Of a DNA stretch of 64,000 nucleotides, positions 1 to 11,433 are shown in pieces. Below the pieces are notes generated by a model. That model saw only the letters and a program-made list of their open reading frames with translations, searched no databases and was not told the origin of the DNA. The position numbers and the translations under genes were made by a program. The DNA comes from Rhinopithecus roxellana (Eukaryota; Chordata; Mammalia; Primates; Cercopithecidae): contig NC_044551.1 in assembly GCF_007565055.1 (NCBI RefSeq), positions 98,362,089 to 98,426,088 on the forward strand, given 5' to 3'. How positions within the stretch are numbered: position 1 is the first letter of the stretch; each line of letters starts with the position of its first letter.

Positions 1-388
1 TTTATCTGGAAACTGTTGCTAAATGGCTTACAAACCCAGGCTGCGGAATGGGGTGTTTTCTTTCACAGAATTTTATCATGTGTTGTTTCATCCACTGTTT
101 TCTCTTCCCATTCTCACTGATGCTCCAATCATTCTCTGAGACAGATCTTGGTCAGGCTATAGCAGCTCTGAGCCAGGCCTCAGCACAAGAAGAGAGTAAG
201 TTTCATGTACAAAAGGGCTTAGCAAGTATCTGTTGCTACAGAATTAATTTATTTCAAGAGGCTGCTTCATATTGATTGTCGCCCATTGCCTTAAAACTCA
301 ATGAAATCTCTACCAAACTTGAAATACCCTACTACACAGCAAAATAGAATCCAACACAAGGTTTCTTTCATTTGCTGTTCATTTAGGT
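1..388. other. no recognisable feature
   Basis: A stretch with no repeat or gene that I recognise. A 75-codon open frame begins at position 48, but it has no recognisable domain and no splice or promoter context, so I treat it as chance. Confidence 0.4.
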
Positions 389-555
389 CAAGGCTTCTTA
401 AACTTTTGTATACCATGAAACTCTCTGGCATTTTGGTGAAGTCTGTGCACCCAGATTAATACTTTGGGGGCTTTGTAAGTATAAAACACAATAAACAGTA
501 TTATAGAGGAAGCCAAAAATATGGAAATATCATTAGTGAAGTATTTTAATATAAA
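389..555 (+). mobile_element. hAT (Charlie-type) DNA transposon, left half
   Basis: The tract opens with a diverged form of the CAGGGGTTCTTAACC terminus and continues with the characteristic 'ccatga..ctctggcattttggtgaagtc' type sequence. The right half of the same element resumes at about 8383, so the L1 in between was inserted into it. It appears non-autonomous, since no transposase is visible. A second copy of the same family lies on the minus strand at about 32841-33335. The exact family name is not certain. Confidence 0.6.
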
Positions 556-1392
556 TGTGTAACACTTTGGGTTTCCGGTCTGGCACGTAAGGAGCTTAGA
601 AGTCACCATTCCATCTTCGCGGCAACTAAAAAACTGAGCTTTTTACTTTTTACAGATTGAATATCAATACCTCTCCTTAGATCTGTTGGAGAAGCAAGGT
701 CACAGGGAAAACCACTTCCCCCAAACTTGGAGAGACAGACAGCCTAACACAGAGGATCACAACTTAGATTCCAGAGCAGGAACCTATGACCAAAAACTTT
801 TGCAAGAACCAGGACAAATGCAGGAAAACCGTAATTGTAATAGATGAATTGCTGGAGGCTCAGTGTGGACGAGTCAGAGAGTTACAAACTCCAGTGGAAC
901 CCAGTCATGGTTGGGCCCCACACTTCTGTGGGTCTTACCTCCAGGAGTTCTACCAGGTCCTCACAGTGAACATCAGAGAAAAATCTTCTCATGCTTCCAG
1001 CTGAGGAGGATAAAAATTGCCATTCTGAAATACACTATAATATTTTGTTCTTAACAAGGCCTGCCCTTAGAGGAATCTGTCTCACCAGAGCCTAACCTGC
1101 TGGGGTTTTATTAGAGCCTAGCTGACCGGGGGGAAGAAAAATACCAAATTCCAACCCCCCTCTATCCATTCTGTCCCATCTAAGGAAGAACAAAACTGAG
1201 AAGCACTGGTGAATTCACAGTCCCAGGCACAGGTTCACCAAAAGACTGAGACCTACTCATAAAACTACAGAATGCTTCCCCTCTTCAACACCTTGTCACC
1301 GTACAACTAAAGGGCTATTTGCCAGGATTCCTTTCCACCAGTAACTCATGTCCAGATTATAACAAAAAAATTACAAAGCACACTAAAAGGCA

Positions 1393-1434
1393 AAAAAAAA
1401 AAAAAAGAAAAAAAAAAAAAAGAAAAAAAAAAAA
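1393..1434 (+). repeat. A-rich simple repeat
   Basis: Three adenine runs separated by single guanines, inside the old L1 just before its ORF1 remnant. Probably replication slippage of an A-rich L1 stretch. Confidence 0.8.
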
Positions 1435-2030
1435 CACTGTTTGAAGAGACTGAACAAGCTTCAGAACCAGAATCAGATATGCCAGGGATGTTTGAATTAT
1501 CAAAGTGGTAATTTAAAACAACTACGATGGGTATGCTAAGAGCTCCAGTGGAAAAAGTAGACAACATGCAAGAACAGATGGATAAGAAGGAGAGAGATGG
1601 AACCTCTAAGAAAGAATCAGAAAGAAATGCCGAACATCAAAAACACTGTACGAAAAACGCAGAATGCCTTTAATGGGCTTTTAGTAGACCGGATGTGGCT
1701 AGGAAAAGAATCTCTGAACTTGAGGCTAAGAAAATATAAATGTCCAAAACTGAAAAACAGAGAAAAAAAAGAACAAAATATCCAAGAACTGTGGGATAAT
1801 GACAAAAGTTATACACGTCAAGAATGCCAGAAGAAGAAAGACAGAAAGAAACAGAAGCAATATTTGAACCAACAGTGACTGAGAAAATTAATGTCAGATA
1901 CCAAACCACAGATCCAGAAAGCTCAGAGGACACCAAGGAGGATGTATACCAAACAAACAAAAACAAAAAACTTTACACCTAGGCATACCCTATTCAAACT
2001 CCAGAAAATCAAAGATAAAGAGGAAAAAAG

Positions 2031-2061
<31 letters not shown>

Positions 2062-2300
2062 CTAAAATAAGCCAGAAGGAGGAAAAAAAAAAATTACCTG
2101 TTTCTGTACTCTGCAAAATTATCCTTCAAAAGTGAAGGAGAAATAAAGTATTTCTCAAACAAACAAAAAGTAAGGGAATTTATTGCCAGTACACTTGCCT
2201 TGTAAGATTTGTTAAAAGTTTTTCAGAGGAAGGAAAATTATACTGGTCAGAAATTCAGACCCACATAAGAGAAGGGCATCAGCACTGGAGAATAAATAAG
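1430..2300 (+). pseudogene. L1 ORF1 remnant
   Basis: Diverged sequence equivalent to the L1 RNA-binding protein gene: a segment near 1440-1530 followed by a Lys/Glu-rich coiled-coil-like part (for example 1597-1878, rich in K, E, Q and N). The frame is broken by stops and A-runs (for example 2029-2057). The 3' part is cut by the Alu pair beginning at 2325. It is non-functional. Confidence 0.6.
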
Positions 2301-2324
2301 TGAAGATAAAATACAAAATTTTCT

Positions 2325-2627
2325 CTTTTTTTTTTTTTCTTGTTTGTGAGACGGTGTCTTGCTCTTTTGCCCAAGTTGGAGTGCAGTGGTGCGATCTTGG
2401 CTCACTGCAACCTCCACCTCCCCCGATGAAGCAATTCTCTTGCCTCAGCATCCTGAGCAGCTGGAACTACATGCACGTGCCACCACACCCAGCTAATTTT
2501 TTGTATTTTTAGTAGAGACGGGGTTTCACCGTGTTGGCCAGGTTGGTCTCAATCTCCTGACCTCGTGATCCGCCCGCCTCGGCCTCCCAAAGTGCTGGGA
2601 TTACAGGTGTAAGCCACTGTGCCCGGC
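2325..2627 (-). mobile_element. Alu SINE
   Basis: The T-run, then GAGACGGTGTCTTGCTC, then the two-monomer Alu body with CCTCGGCCTCCCAAAGTGC and ending in GCCCGGC, read on the + strand as the reverse complement of an Alu. It is inserted in the old L1. It is followed immediately by a CT repeat and a second Alu in the same orientation. Confidence 0.95.
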
Positions 2628-2647
2628 TTTCTCTCTCTCTCTCTCCC
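2628..2647 (+). repeat. (CT)n microsatellite between two Alus
   Basis: About eight CT units between the head of one Alu and the poly-T of the next. It could derive from tail degeneration of the second Alu. Confidence 0.8.
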
Positions 2648-2950
2648 TTTTTTTTTTTTTTTTTTTTTTTGAGACAGTGTTGCTCTGTCACCCAGGCTGG
2701 AGTGCAGTGGCATGATTTTGGCTTACTGCTACCTACACCTCCTGGGTTCAAGTGATTCTCCAGCCTCAGCCTCCCAAGTAGCTGGGATCACAGGCATCCG
2801 CCACCACACCTGGCTAATTTTTATATTTTTAGTAGAGACAGGATTTCTCCGTGTTGCCCAGGCTGATCTTGAATTCCTGAGCTCAAAGTGATCCCCCTGC
2901 CTCGGCCTCCCAAAGTACTGGGATTACAGTCATGAGACACTGCACCTGGC
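2648..2950 (-). mobile_element. Alu SINE
   Basis: Poly-T (2648-2670) followed by a complete reverse-oriented Alu ending in CACCTGGC. Its head end plus the adjoining L1 bases (2931-3022) reappear as a 92 bp copy inside another Alu at 4043-4135, which is reported as a finding. Confidence 0.95.
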
Positions 2951-3521
2951 GCAAAATTCTATTTTTCTTATTCTTAGTTATCTAACAGATGATAATTTGT
3001 TCAAAATAACAATACCAACAATGCATTTAGCTGCGTATGCTTATGCACAAGTGAAATGAATGACAATGATGATACAAGGGACTGGAGAGAAGAATTGGGG
3101 AAATTTTATTATTATAAGGTACTTGCACTACCCATGAAGTGGTATAGTGTTATTTGACAATGGACTTGGATTAGCTGTTAAGTGTATACAGCAAACTACA
3201 GAGCAACTATTTAAAATGTTTTTTTAATATATTTGACATGCTAAGAAAGGAGAGAAAATGGAATCATACGGTGCTCAATTAAAACCATAAAAGGCAGAAA
3301 AGTTGTGAAAGACAAAAATAGGAACAAAGAACAAGAGCAACAAATGGGAAAGTAAAAATTATGGTAGACATTAATCCAACTATATCACTAATTACTTTAA
3401 ATGCACCAAATAGAAGACAGATATTCTTAGAGTAGAAAAAAAAAAGGCCAACTATATGTTGTCAATAAGAAATATACTTCAAAGATAAAGACACTTACAA
3501 ATTAAAAGTAAAGTAATGACT

Positions 3522-3811
3522 GGCCAGGTGCGGTGGCTCATGCTTGTAATCCCAGTACTTTGGGACGCTGAGGCTGGCGGATCGCTTGGGTTCAGTCGTT
3601 CGAGACCAGCCTAGGCAGCATGGAGAAACCCCATGTCTACAAAAAATACAAAAATAGCTGGGCATGGTGGCATGTGCCTGTGGTTCCAGTTTCTTGAGAG
3701 GCTAAGGTAGGAGAATCCCTTCCCCAGGAGGTCGAGGTTGCGGGGAACTATAATTGTGCCACTGCGCTCCAGCCTGGGCAACAGAGCAAGACCTTGTCTA
3801 AAAACAAAAAA
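3522..3811 (+). mobile_element. Alu SINE with target duplication
   Basis: GGCCAGGTGCGGTGGCTCA start, two monomers and an A-rich tail. It is flanked by a direct repeat AAAGTAAAGTAAT (3505-3517 and about 3812-3824), consistent with L1-mediated insertion into the old L1. Confidence 0.95.
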
Positions 3812-3936
3812 AAAGTAAAGTAATAGAGAAAGATGTGCCAAACATTAATCAAAACAAAGCAGGTATAGCTATATTAATTTCAGACAAAGCAGACTTCAGA
3901 GCAATTAAATTTATCAGGGATAAGGAAGGCCATTAC

Positions 3937-4346
3937 CTGGGTGTGGTGGCTCACACCTATAATCCCAGCACTTTGGGAGGCCAAGATGGGCAGATCACTT
4001 AAGGTCAGGATGGTGAAACCCTGGCCAACATGGTGAGACAGGCATGAGACACTGCACCCGGCCCAAAATTCTATTTTTCTTATATTTAGTTGATCTAACA
4101 GATAACAATTTGTTCAAAATAATAATACCAACAATACCTGGCCAACATGGTGAAACCTTGTCTCTACTAAAAATACAAAAATTAGCCAGGCGTGGTTGTG
4201 CACGCCTGAAATCCTAACTACTGGGGAGGCTGAGACAGAAGAATCGCTTGAACCTGGGAGGCAGAGGTTGCAGTGAGCCGCGATCACACCACTGCACTCC
4301 AGCCTGGGTGACAGTAAGACCCCATCTGGAAAAAAGAAAAAAAAAA
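3937..4346 (+). mobile_element. Alu SINE carrying a foreign 92 bp insert
   Basis: Alu head at 3937 and tail at 4346, flanked by the target duplication AAGGCCATTAC (3926-3936, 4347-4357). The body is interrupted at about 4039-4135 by a segment copied from 2931-3022, and the TGGCCAACATGGTGA phrase is repeated on both sides of the insert. The left monomer also lacks the usual 'gagttcgagaccagcc' phrase. Confidence 0.9.
4043..4135 (+). repeat. templated copy of the Alu-L1 junction from 2931-3022
   Basis: The copy includes the head end of an antisense Alu (catgagacactgcac) and the following L1 bases up to 'aataccaacaat', with only a few differences from 2931-3022. It lies in the same orientation about 1.1 kb away. 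Confidence 0.9.
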
Positions 4347-6240
4347 AAGGCCATTACATAAAAATAAAGGCATCAATATATTCCAAAAAAAATGGCAATT
4401 CTTAAAGTGTATGCACCTAACAATCCAGCATCCAAATTCATAAGGTAAAAACTGATAAAACTAAAAAGAGAAATAAATAAATCTAATATACTTGGACACT
4501 TCAAGATAACCCTATCGAAAATGGACAGCAGCAGGCAGAAAATCACTAAGAATATAATTGAATTTAAAGGCATCATCAAACAATTGGATATAATTGACAT
4601 CTATAGACTACTCCATTCAGTAACAGCAGATTACAATCTCCTGAAGCTCACATGGAACATTCAACAAGATAGACCACATCCTGGGCTGTAAAACACACTA
4701 TCACAAATTTAAAAGAATAGGACTCATATATCTGCTCTCAGACAACAATGGAATTAAGCTAGATATCAATAACAGAATGATAGCTGGAAAATCCCCAAAT
4801 GCTTGTAGATTAAATGATGCACCTTCTAAATTACACATTTGTCACAGGAGAAACCTCAACAGAAGTGTTAAAATATTTTGAACTAAAATAAAATACAACT
4901 TACCAAAATTTGTGGATGCAGTGAAAGCAGTGCTTAGAGAGAAATGTATTCATTGAACACATATATTAAAGAAAGATCTAAAATCACTAATAAAACTTTC
5001 TACCTTAGCAAATTAAATCCAAAGTAAGCAGAAGAAAAGAAATAATAAAAATTAGAGCAGAACTTCATGTAATTGGTAACAAAATCAATAGAGAAAATCA
5101 ACAAAACAAAAAAAAGCTGGTTCTTTGAGGGGGAAAATGGACAAAATCAATAAGCCTCTAGCCAGGCTTATGAAGAAAAAAGAAAGAGAAGACACAAATT
5201 GTTAATATCAGTAACCAAACAGGTGACATCACTTTCATGGACATTAAAAGGTCAACAAAGGAATATTATGAACAAACCTATGCCCATAAATTTGACAACC
5301 TTAATGAAATGAACCAATTCCTTGAAAGACACAATTTGCCAAAACTCATACAAAAGTAGACAATATGAATAGGCCTACACCTGTTAAGTTGAATCACTAA
5401 TTTATGACTTTCCAAAACAGAAAGCTCCAGGCCCAGATGGGTTCAGTGATGAATTCTACCAAACATTTAAAAATATATATACCAATTCTCTAAAATCTCT
5501 TTTAGAACATAGAAGCAGAGGAAATACTTTCTAATTCATTCTATATGGCCAACGTTATTGTAATACCAAAACCAGACAAAGATATTACAAGAAAAGAAAA
5601 CTGTGTGTCAGTATTTCTCACAAGCGTAGATGCAAAAAGCCTTAACAAAATATTGAAGATCATATTCTACAATGTATAAAAAGAATTATACACTATTACC
5701 AAGTGGGATTTTTCCCAGGTATGCATGGCAGGTTTAACATTAGAATATCAATTAATGTAATACACCACATCAATAGGCTAAAGAAGAAAAATCACATTAC
5801 ATCAATCAGAAAAAAGCACTTAACAAAATACGATACCCATTTATGATTTTTAACAAACTCTCAGAAAACTAGGAACAGAGGGGACCTTCCTCAACTCAGT
5901 AAAGAACATCTACAAAAAATCTACAGCTGACATCATACTGAGTGGTGAGAATCTTGAGACTTTCCCACTAAGATCAAGAATAAGGCAAGGATGCTCCCTC
6001 TCACCACTGCTTTTCAACATCATATTGGAAGTCCTACCTGATACAAAAAGACAAAACAAAGAAATAAAAGGCATACCGATTAGAAAGAAGAAATAAAACT
6101 GTCTTTATTTGCAGGTAACATGATCATCTATGTAGAAAGTCCAAAAGAATTAACAAAAACACTCCTGGAACTAATAAGCAATTACTGCGAGGTTGCAGAA
6201 TGTAAGATTAATATTTAAAAGTTAATTGCTTTCCTATATA

Positions 6241-6569
6241 CGATCATCCCTTGGTATCCATAGGAGACTGGTACCAGGACCCCATGAAGGTACCAAAATG
6301 TGACAATATTCAAGTTCTTTATATAAAGTGACATAGTATTTGCATTTAACCTATGCACAACTTTCCATATACCTTGTTATCTCTAGATTACCTATAACTT
6401 AATACAATATAAAGGCCAGGAAAATAGCTGTTATATTGCATTGTTTTTTATTTGTACTATTTTCATTGGTGTATTGTTATTATTATTGGGTTTTTGTTTT
6501 TCATATATTTTTTATCCACTGTTGGTTGAGTCTGCAGAGTGAAAACCCACAGCTATAGAGGGTTGACTG
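6241..6569 (-). mobile_element. MER2-type Tigger (Tc1/mariner-like) DNA transposon
   Basis: 329 bp with inverted termini (CGATCATCCC... and ...GGGTTGACTG), internal sequence typical of MER2 ('gtatttgcatttaacctatgcaca', 'tctctagattacctataa') and the expected TA target duplication (6239-6240 and 6570-6571). The L1 sequence reads continuously across it (ttcctatata | cttaacaatgaac), which confirms a clean insertion. Confidence 0.85.
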
Positions 6570-8382
6570 TACTTAACAATGAACAAGTAAAAATTGAAGT
6601 TTAAAACACATTACCATTTATGTTAGCATCCCCCAAAAAATAAATCCATAGGAATAAATCTAACAAAATATGTACAAGATCTATAAGAAGAAAACTACAA
6701 AACTCTGAAAACACAATCCTGAAAGAGAAACACAAAGCTGAAGGATTGACACTTTCCCACTTCAAGACTTGCTATATAGCTACACTAATCAATACAGTGT
6801 GGCCAAAAATAGGCAAACAGATCAATAGAACAGAATAGAGAGCCCAAAAACAGACACACACAAATATAGTCAACTGGTCTTTGACTATATAGGAGCAAAG
6901 ACAATACGATGAAGCAAAGGCAATACAATTGAGCAAAGAAAGTCTTTTCAACAAATGTTTCTGGAACAACTGGAAATCCATGTGTAAAAAAAAAAAAGAA
7001 TCTAGACAAAAACTTTACACCTATCACAAAAATTAACCCAAAATGGATCATAGACCTAAGTGTAAAACAAAGCTATAAAACTCCTAGAAGATAATATAAG
7101 AGCAAATCTATATGACCTTGGATAAGACAATGACTTTTTAGCTAGAACACCAAAACCATGATCCATGAAAAAAACAGTTGATAAACTAGATTACATTAGA
7201 ACTTAAATTTTCTGTTCTGTGAAAGACAATGTCAAGTGAATAAGAAGACAAGCTGCAGACTTGGAGAAAATATTTGCAAAAGATTTATGTAATAAAGGAC
7301 TGTTATCTAACATATTCATGGAACTCTTAAAACTCAACAATAAGAAACAACTGGATTGAAAAAGACCTGAAGGGCAAAAGACTTGAAGGGACACCCCACT
7401 AAAGAACATATACAGATGGCAAGTTAGTATATGAAAAGGTGTTCAATATCATGTGTCATTAGGGAATTGCAAATTAAAACAACAATGAGATACCATTACA
7501 CATCTATTGGAATGGCCAAAATCTAAAACACTGACACCACCAAATGCTAGTGAAGGTGTGGAGCAACAGGAACTCTCATTCAGTGATAGTGGGAATGCAA
7601 AATGCCACTTCAAAAGACATTTTGGTAGTGTCTTACAAAACTAAACATAGTCTTACTATATGATGCAGCAAGCATGTCCCTTGGTATTTACCTAATGAAT
7701 TGAAAAGTTACCTTCACATGAAAACCTGCACACAAATGTTTATAGCATCTTTATTCATAATTGACAAAATTTGGAAGCAACCAATGACTCCTTTAGTAGG
7801 TGAATAGATAGATAAACTGTGGCACATCCAGACAATGAAATATTATTCAGCATTAAACAGAAATGAGCTATCAAATCATGAAAAGACATGGAAGAAACTT
7901 AAATGGATATTACTAAGTGAAAGAAGCAAATCTGAAAAGGCTACATACTGTATGATTCCAACTATATGACATTCTGGAAAGACAAATCTGTGAAGACTAT
8001 AAAAAGACCAGTGGTTGCCAGGGTTTAGTGGGAAGAGAGGGAAGAGTACAGGCAGAGCACAAAGATTTTAGGGCAGTGAAATTTCTATATGATGCTTCAG
8101 TGATGGATACACACCATTATATATTTGTCAAAACCTGTAGAATGTACATCAAGAGTGAAGACTCATGTAAACTGTGGACTTTGTGTGATAATGGTGTATC
8201 AATCTAAGTTCGTCAGTTTTAACAAATGTACCACTCAGGGGCAGGATGTCCATAAAGGAGGTTGTACATGTGTGGGGGTACGGGGGATATGGGAACTCCT
8301 TAAACTTTCCACTCAATTTTTCTGTAAACCTAAAAGGGATCTGAAACAATACAAATAAATAGCTTTTTAAATTAAAAAATAC

Positions 8383-8739
8383 TAGTTTTAAAAATAAACT
8401 CATGATACAGTAATGTATATGCTTCTTTATTAACATGATAATCACAAGTCTAATAACAAAAATTTCTAATGACTATGAACAGCATTTTGAGACATTTGCA
8501 ACAAATGTAGTATAAATTTATCTATGTTTTCTATTGGTGATAAAATCACAAGTAAAGCTAATACTACCGTGATTTGTTGCTTATATTTATAATCTAAGGA
8601 AATGCTGCATTTTGGCTAAAGGTTAATGAAAATAAAGATATAAACTTTATTTCATCTAAGTTCAGGGCCCCTGAATTTTATTCATAAACTCCTTGATGGA
8701 GGGGGAGTCTGTGGATTCCTCACTTAGATTATTCTAAAC
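8383..8739 (+). mobile_element. hAT (Charlie-type) DNA transposon, right half
   Basis: Continues the element started at 389. The sequence runs through 'gcttctttattaac', 'tattggtgataaaatcac' and 'gggcccctgaattttattcataaactcctt' to a diverged terminus near 8739. Together with the left half it gives about 520 bp. The copy at about 32841-33335 matches its reverse complement. Confidence 0.6.
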
Positions 8740-8914
8740 AAATTGGATTGATTTTGTTATAAAGCAAAACTGCAGCAATTAGGAAGGGAACCGTGGAACC
8801 ATCTGAGAACCCACTGCAGTGGTTAATTGTTACTGGTAATCTAACTACCAACTAGTCTTTGTTGCTGAAAAAAATTGCTGAGTCATCTTTATTGAACTTT
8901 GGTTTTTTAGCACC
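8740..8914. other. no recognisable feature
   Basis: Short unassigned sequence between the hAT end and an MLT1 LTR. Confidence 0.4.
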
Positions 8915-9273
8915 TGCTATAGGCTGAATTGTGCCCTCCAAAATTCATATGTTAAAACCTAATCTGCAATGTGAACATATTTGGAGGTGGGGCCTGTGAT
9001 TAGATTATGAGGGCAGAGCCCTAGTGAATGGGATTAGTGCCTTTATAAAACAGACTCCAAGGGGATCTCTTGCTCCTTTTGCCCCTTCCACCATATGAGG
9101 TGACAGTGAGAAGATGGCGGTGTATGGACAAGGAAATTGACCCTCACCAGATAATGAATCTGCAATTAATCTTAGACTCTCCAGCCTCCACCATGCTGAG
9201 AAATACATTTCTGTTGTTTATAAGCCACCTTGCCTATAGCATTTTGTTACAGCAGCCCAAATGGACTAAGGCC
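8915..9273 (+). mobile_element. MLT1A-type LTR (ERVL-MaLR)
   Basis: Starts TGCTATAGGCTGAATTGTG and contains AAAATTCATATGTTAAAACC, 'ggaggtggggcc', 'agaagatggcg' and 'tttgttacagcagcccaaatgg', ending near 'actaaggcc'. No internal MaLR sequence adjoins it, so it is a solo LTR. Short open frames on both strands here are by-products of the LTR. Confidence 0.85.
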
Positions 9274-10079
9274 GTATCTTTGATGTTTAGGCTATTAGAT
9301 GGCTCTTATTGTTCTGCCACTATTAATCCCTTTCCTGTCCAGTCCCTTGAACCACATGCAGATTCAGCCCAAATCAAGTCCTGATTCAAAGGGTTCAAGG
9401 CTCAGTGATGTGCTATGAGCTTTTCCCTCAACCTGGTTTGCTAGCCATCTGCTCAGGCTCCTAGTTTCTAATTGTCACTGTGCTTTTCTATGGCATTGGA
9501 GTCTAGATTCCAGCCTTAAGTATCAATTTATTCTTCCTGTTCTCTTCACTGTAAGAAAAGCATGTCTTACTCTCCATTGCTCCTCCAGCATGGGTACCAG
9601 ATTGAAGAACACTTGAATCCAACCTGAGCATGGAGCTTAGCCAAGCCCAACCAAGGAGAGCCAAGATCAGCTAAATCACAACTGACATGTAGACCCGTGA
9701 GCATGAGCAAATGTGTGTTGTTGTAAGCCTCTGAGATTTGGTAGTTCTTTGACACATAGCCTTTGGTGGCAAAAGCTGCCTAAAATGAACTATTTACCTC
9801 TAAACTCTGTAGGACATTGGATAAAAGAAACATGCTGCACTGGAAATAATCATACTTTGTTGTGTTTTGCATCAGAGCAGACTGCAATTTTGAAAACAGG
9901 TTGAGGTCCAGGATTTCAGTGGCAGATAGTAGCATCTCATAAATAGTGGCTGACATGGTGGTCCTTATCTGCATGACAGAGTGAGACAGATGTGATTGTT
10001 CTCAGCAGAGATGACAGTAGTACCTAGTAGCATCCCAGGTACCAGCATGGGCAGCACGATGTCCACTGACAGGGCGGTG
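9274..10079. other. about 800 bp without recognised features
   Basis: No repeat family or coding signal that I recognise. The open frames here are all under 70 codons. Confidence 0.4.
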
Positions 10080-10426
10080 TGCTATGAATTGTGGACCCCA
10101 GAAGTTTACATGTAGAGGCCTTAACTCTAAGTGTGACTGTATTTGGAGATGGGGCCACTGGGAAGTAGTTAGGGTTAGATGAGCTCATGAGCATAGTGTC
10201 CTCATGATGAGATCAATGCTTTATAAGAAGAAGGAGAGGGAAAGAGAGAGATCAGGACACAGTGAGAAGGCAGCCATCTACAAGGTAGCAAGAGAGCCCT
10301 CACCAAAAACTGAATGCTGATGGACTTTAATCCTGGACTTCTCAGGGCTCCATAACTGTGAAAAATAAATGTCTTCTGCTAACCCACTCATCTATGGTAC
10401 TTTGTTATAGCAGCCAGGCTAAGACA
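10080..10426 (+). mobile_element. MLT1-type LTR (ERVL-MaLR)
   Basis: Starts TGCTATGAATTGTGGACCCC and contains 'tgtatttggagatggggcc', 'gacacagtgagaaggcagcc' and 'actttgttatagcagcc', ending AAGACA. It is more diverged than the MLT1A at 8915. Same orientation, solo. Confidence 0.8.
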
Positions 10427-10649
10427 AGGTGCCTTGTGTAGCAAAAAGAGAATAGAAGACAAAGAAGACGAAAGCACATCACAGAAGACCAGGCAACCTT
10501 TGTACCTGTGGAGTTAAGGTGGTATCCAGAACACTGAAAAATACTTTGCAGTATTTCTGTGGAGGAAACTCAGATTCTACATCCTAACAGGAGGGTCAAG
10601 ACCCAGAAAATCAGAAGTTAATAACAGCAACAGCAACAGTAGGTAACAC
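10427..10649. other. no recognisable feature
   Basis: Unassigned sequence between an MLT1 LTR and a MIR. It includes a small CAACAG-rich patch near 10620. Confidence 0.3.
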
Positions 10650-10860
10650 AAATTTCTCACTCTGTGCCAGGAACTAGTCTAACAGCTTTTTGTTTGTCAA
10701 CTCATTTAATACTTCTGGAAGATACTATTATCTTCCCCTATTTAATAGACGAGGAAATCAAGGCACAAGACAGTTGAGAAATTTACCCAAATATGCACAG
10801 CTATAGTGGGATTTGAATCTAGACTGTTTGATTCTAGAGTGCTTTTAATCCTGGTGCTCA
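10650..10860 (-). mobile_element. MIR SINE
   Basis: Reverse complement of MIR: 'tgtgccaggaactag', 'caactcatttaatac', 'tattatcttcccctatttaatag', 'gaggaaatcaaggcaca' and 'gcacagctatagtgggatttgaat' occur in the right order. Confidence 0.8.
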
Positions 10861-11021
10861 TCTATTTCTCTGGGTCACTAAAAATGTCCTGGGTAATTTG
10901 TCCTGGCAACCAGGTAACCTCCACCTCTGGTTGACCACTGGTTGTCTTAAAGTTGCAATTCCCTGAAAACCTTTCTGCCTCTTTCCCTTAAGTATTCTAT
11001 AGAGGCAGTTCTTCTTCTTCT

Positions 11022-11352
11022 TTGTTTTTTAACTTTTATTTTAAGTTCAGGGTACAAGTACAAGTGCAGGTTTGTTACACAGGTAAATTTGTGTCACGTG
11101 GGTGGCGAGGTCGGGGGTGTTTTACAGATTAGCTCATCACCAAAGTTTTAAACCTAGTACCCGTTAGTTATTTTTCCTGATTCTCTTCCTCCTCCCACCC
11201 CCTACCCTCCAAAAGGCCCCAGTGTGTGTTGTTCCCCTTTATGTGTCCATGGGTTCTCATCATTTAGCTCCCACTGATAAGTGAGAACATGCGGTATTTG
11301 GCTTTCTGTTCCTGTATTAGTTTGCTAAGGATAATGTCCTCCAGCTCCATTC
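11022..11352 (-). mobile_element. L1 3' end fragment (L1P/L1MA-grade)
   Basis: The reverse complement of an L1 3' terminus: 'ttaagttcagggtac', 'gtgcaggtttgttacacagg', 'ggccccagtgtgtgttgttccc' and 'gagaacatgcggtatttgg'. It is 5'-truncated, about 330 bp. Confidence 0.85.
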
Positions 11353-11433
11353 TTATTTCAGTTGCCAAGAATCAAACTTCACATACGTCCTCATTTGGCA
11401 GTTAAGTCATCAGATGCATTCCATTTTTCCTAA

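Larger units (their letters stand above)
3361..7975 (+). pseudogene. L1 ORF2 remnant (endonuclease/reverse transcriptase)
   Basis: Begins with a Met codon followed by a sequence resembling the start of the L1 endonuclease domain (a TILTLN-like stretch at about 3385-3405). The middle resembles the reverse transcriptase region: 'gcaaggatgctccctctcacc' at about 5988 corresponds to the RQGCPLSP motif, and 'tttgcaggtaacatgatc' near 6110 replaces the FADDMI codons, so the catalytic Asp-Asp pair is altered (GCAGGTAAC). Many stops and frameshifts, plus Alu and Tigger insertions, make it inactive. Confidence 0.7.
556..8382 (+). mobile_element. old full-length LINE-1 (L1M/L1P-grade), nested insertions inside
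   Basis: A 5' UTR-like region (about 556-1430), ORF1 and ORF2 remnants and an old-type L1 3' UTR ending near 8380 follow in order. Subtracting four Alus and one Tigger element leaves about 6.1 kb, the expected full length. The insertion splits a hAT element, with a diverged target duplication (about 541-555 against 8383-8398). The coding regions are riddled with stops. It is much older than the L1PA copies downstream because it hosts a Tigger-family element and several Alus. The L1MA/L1MB subfamily assignment is uncertain. Confidence 0.8.
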
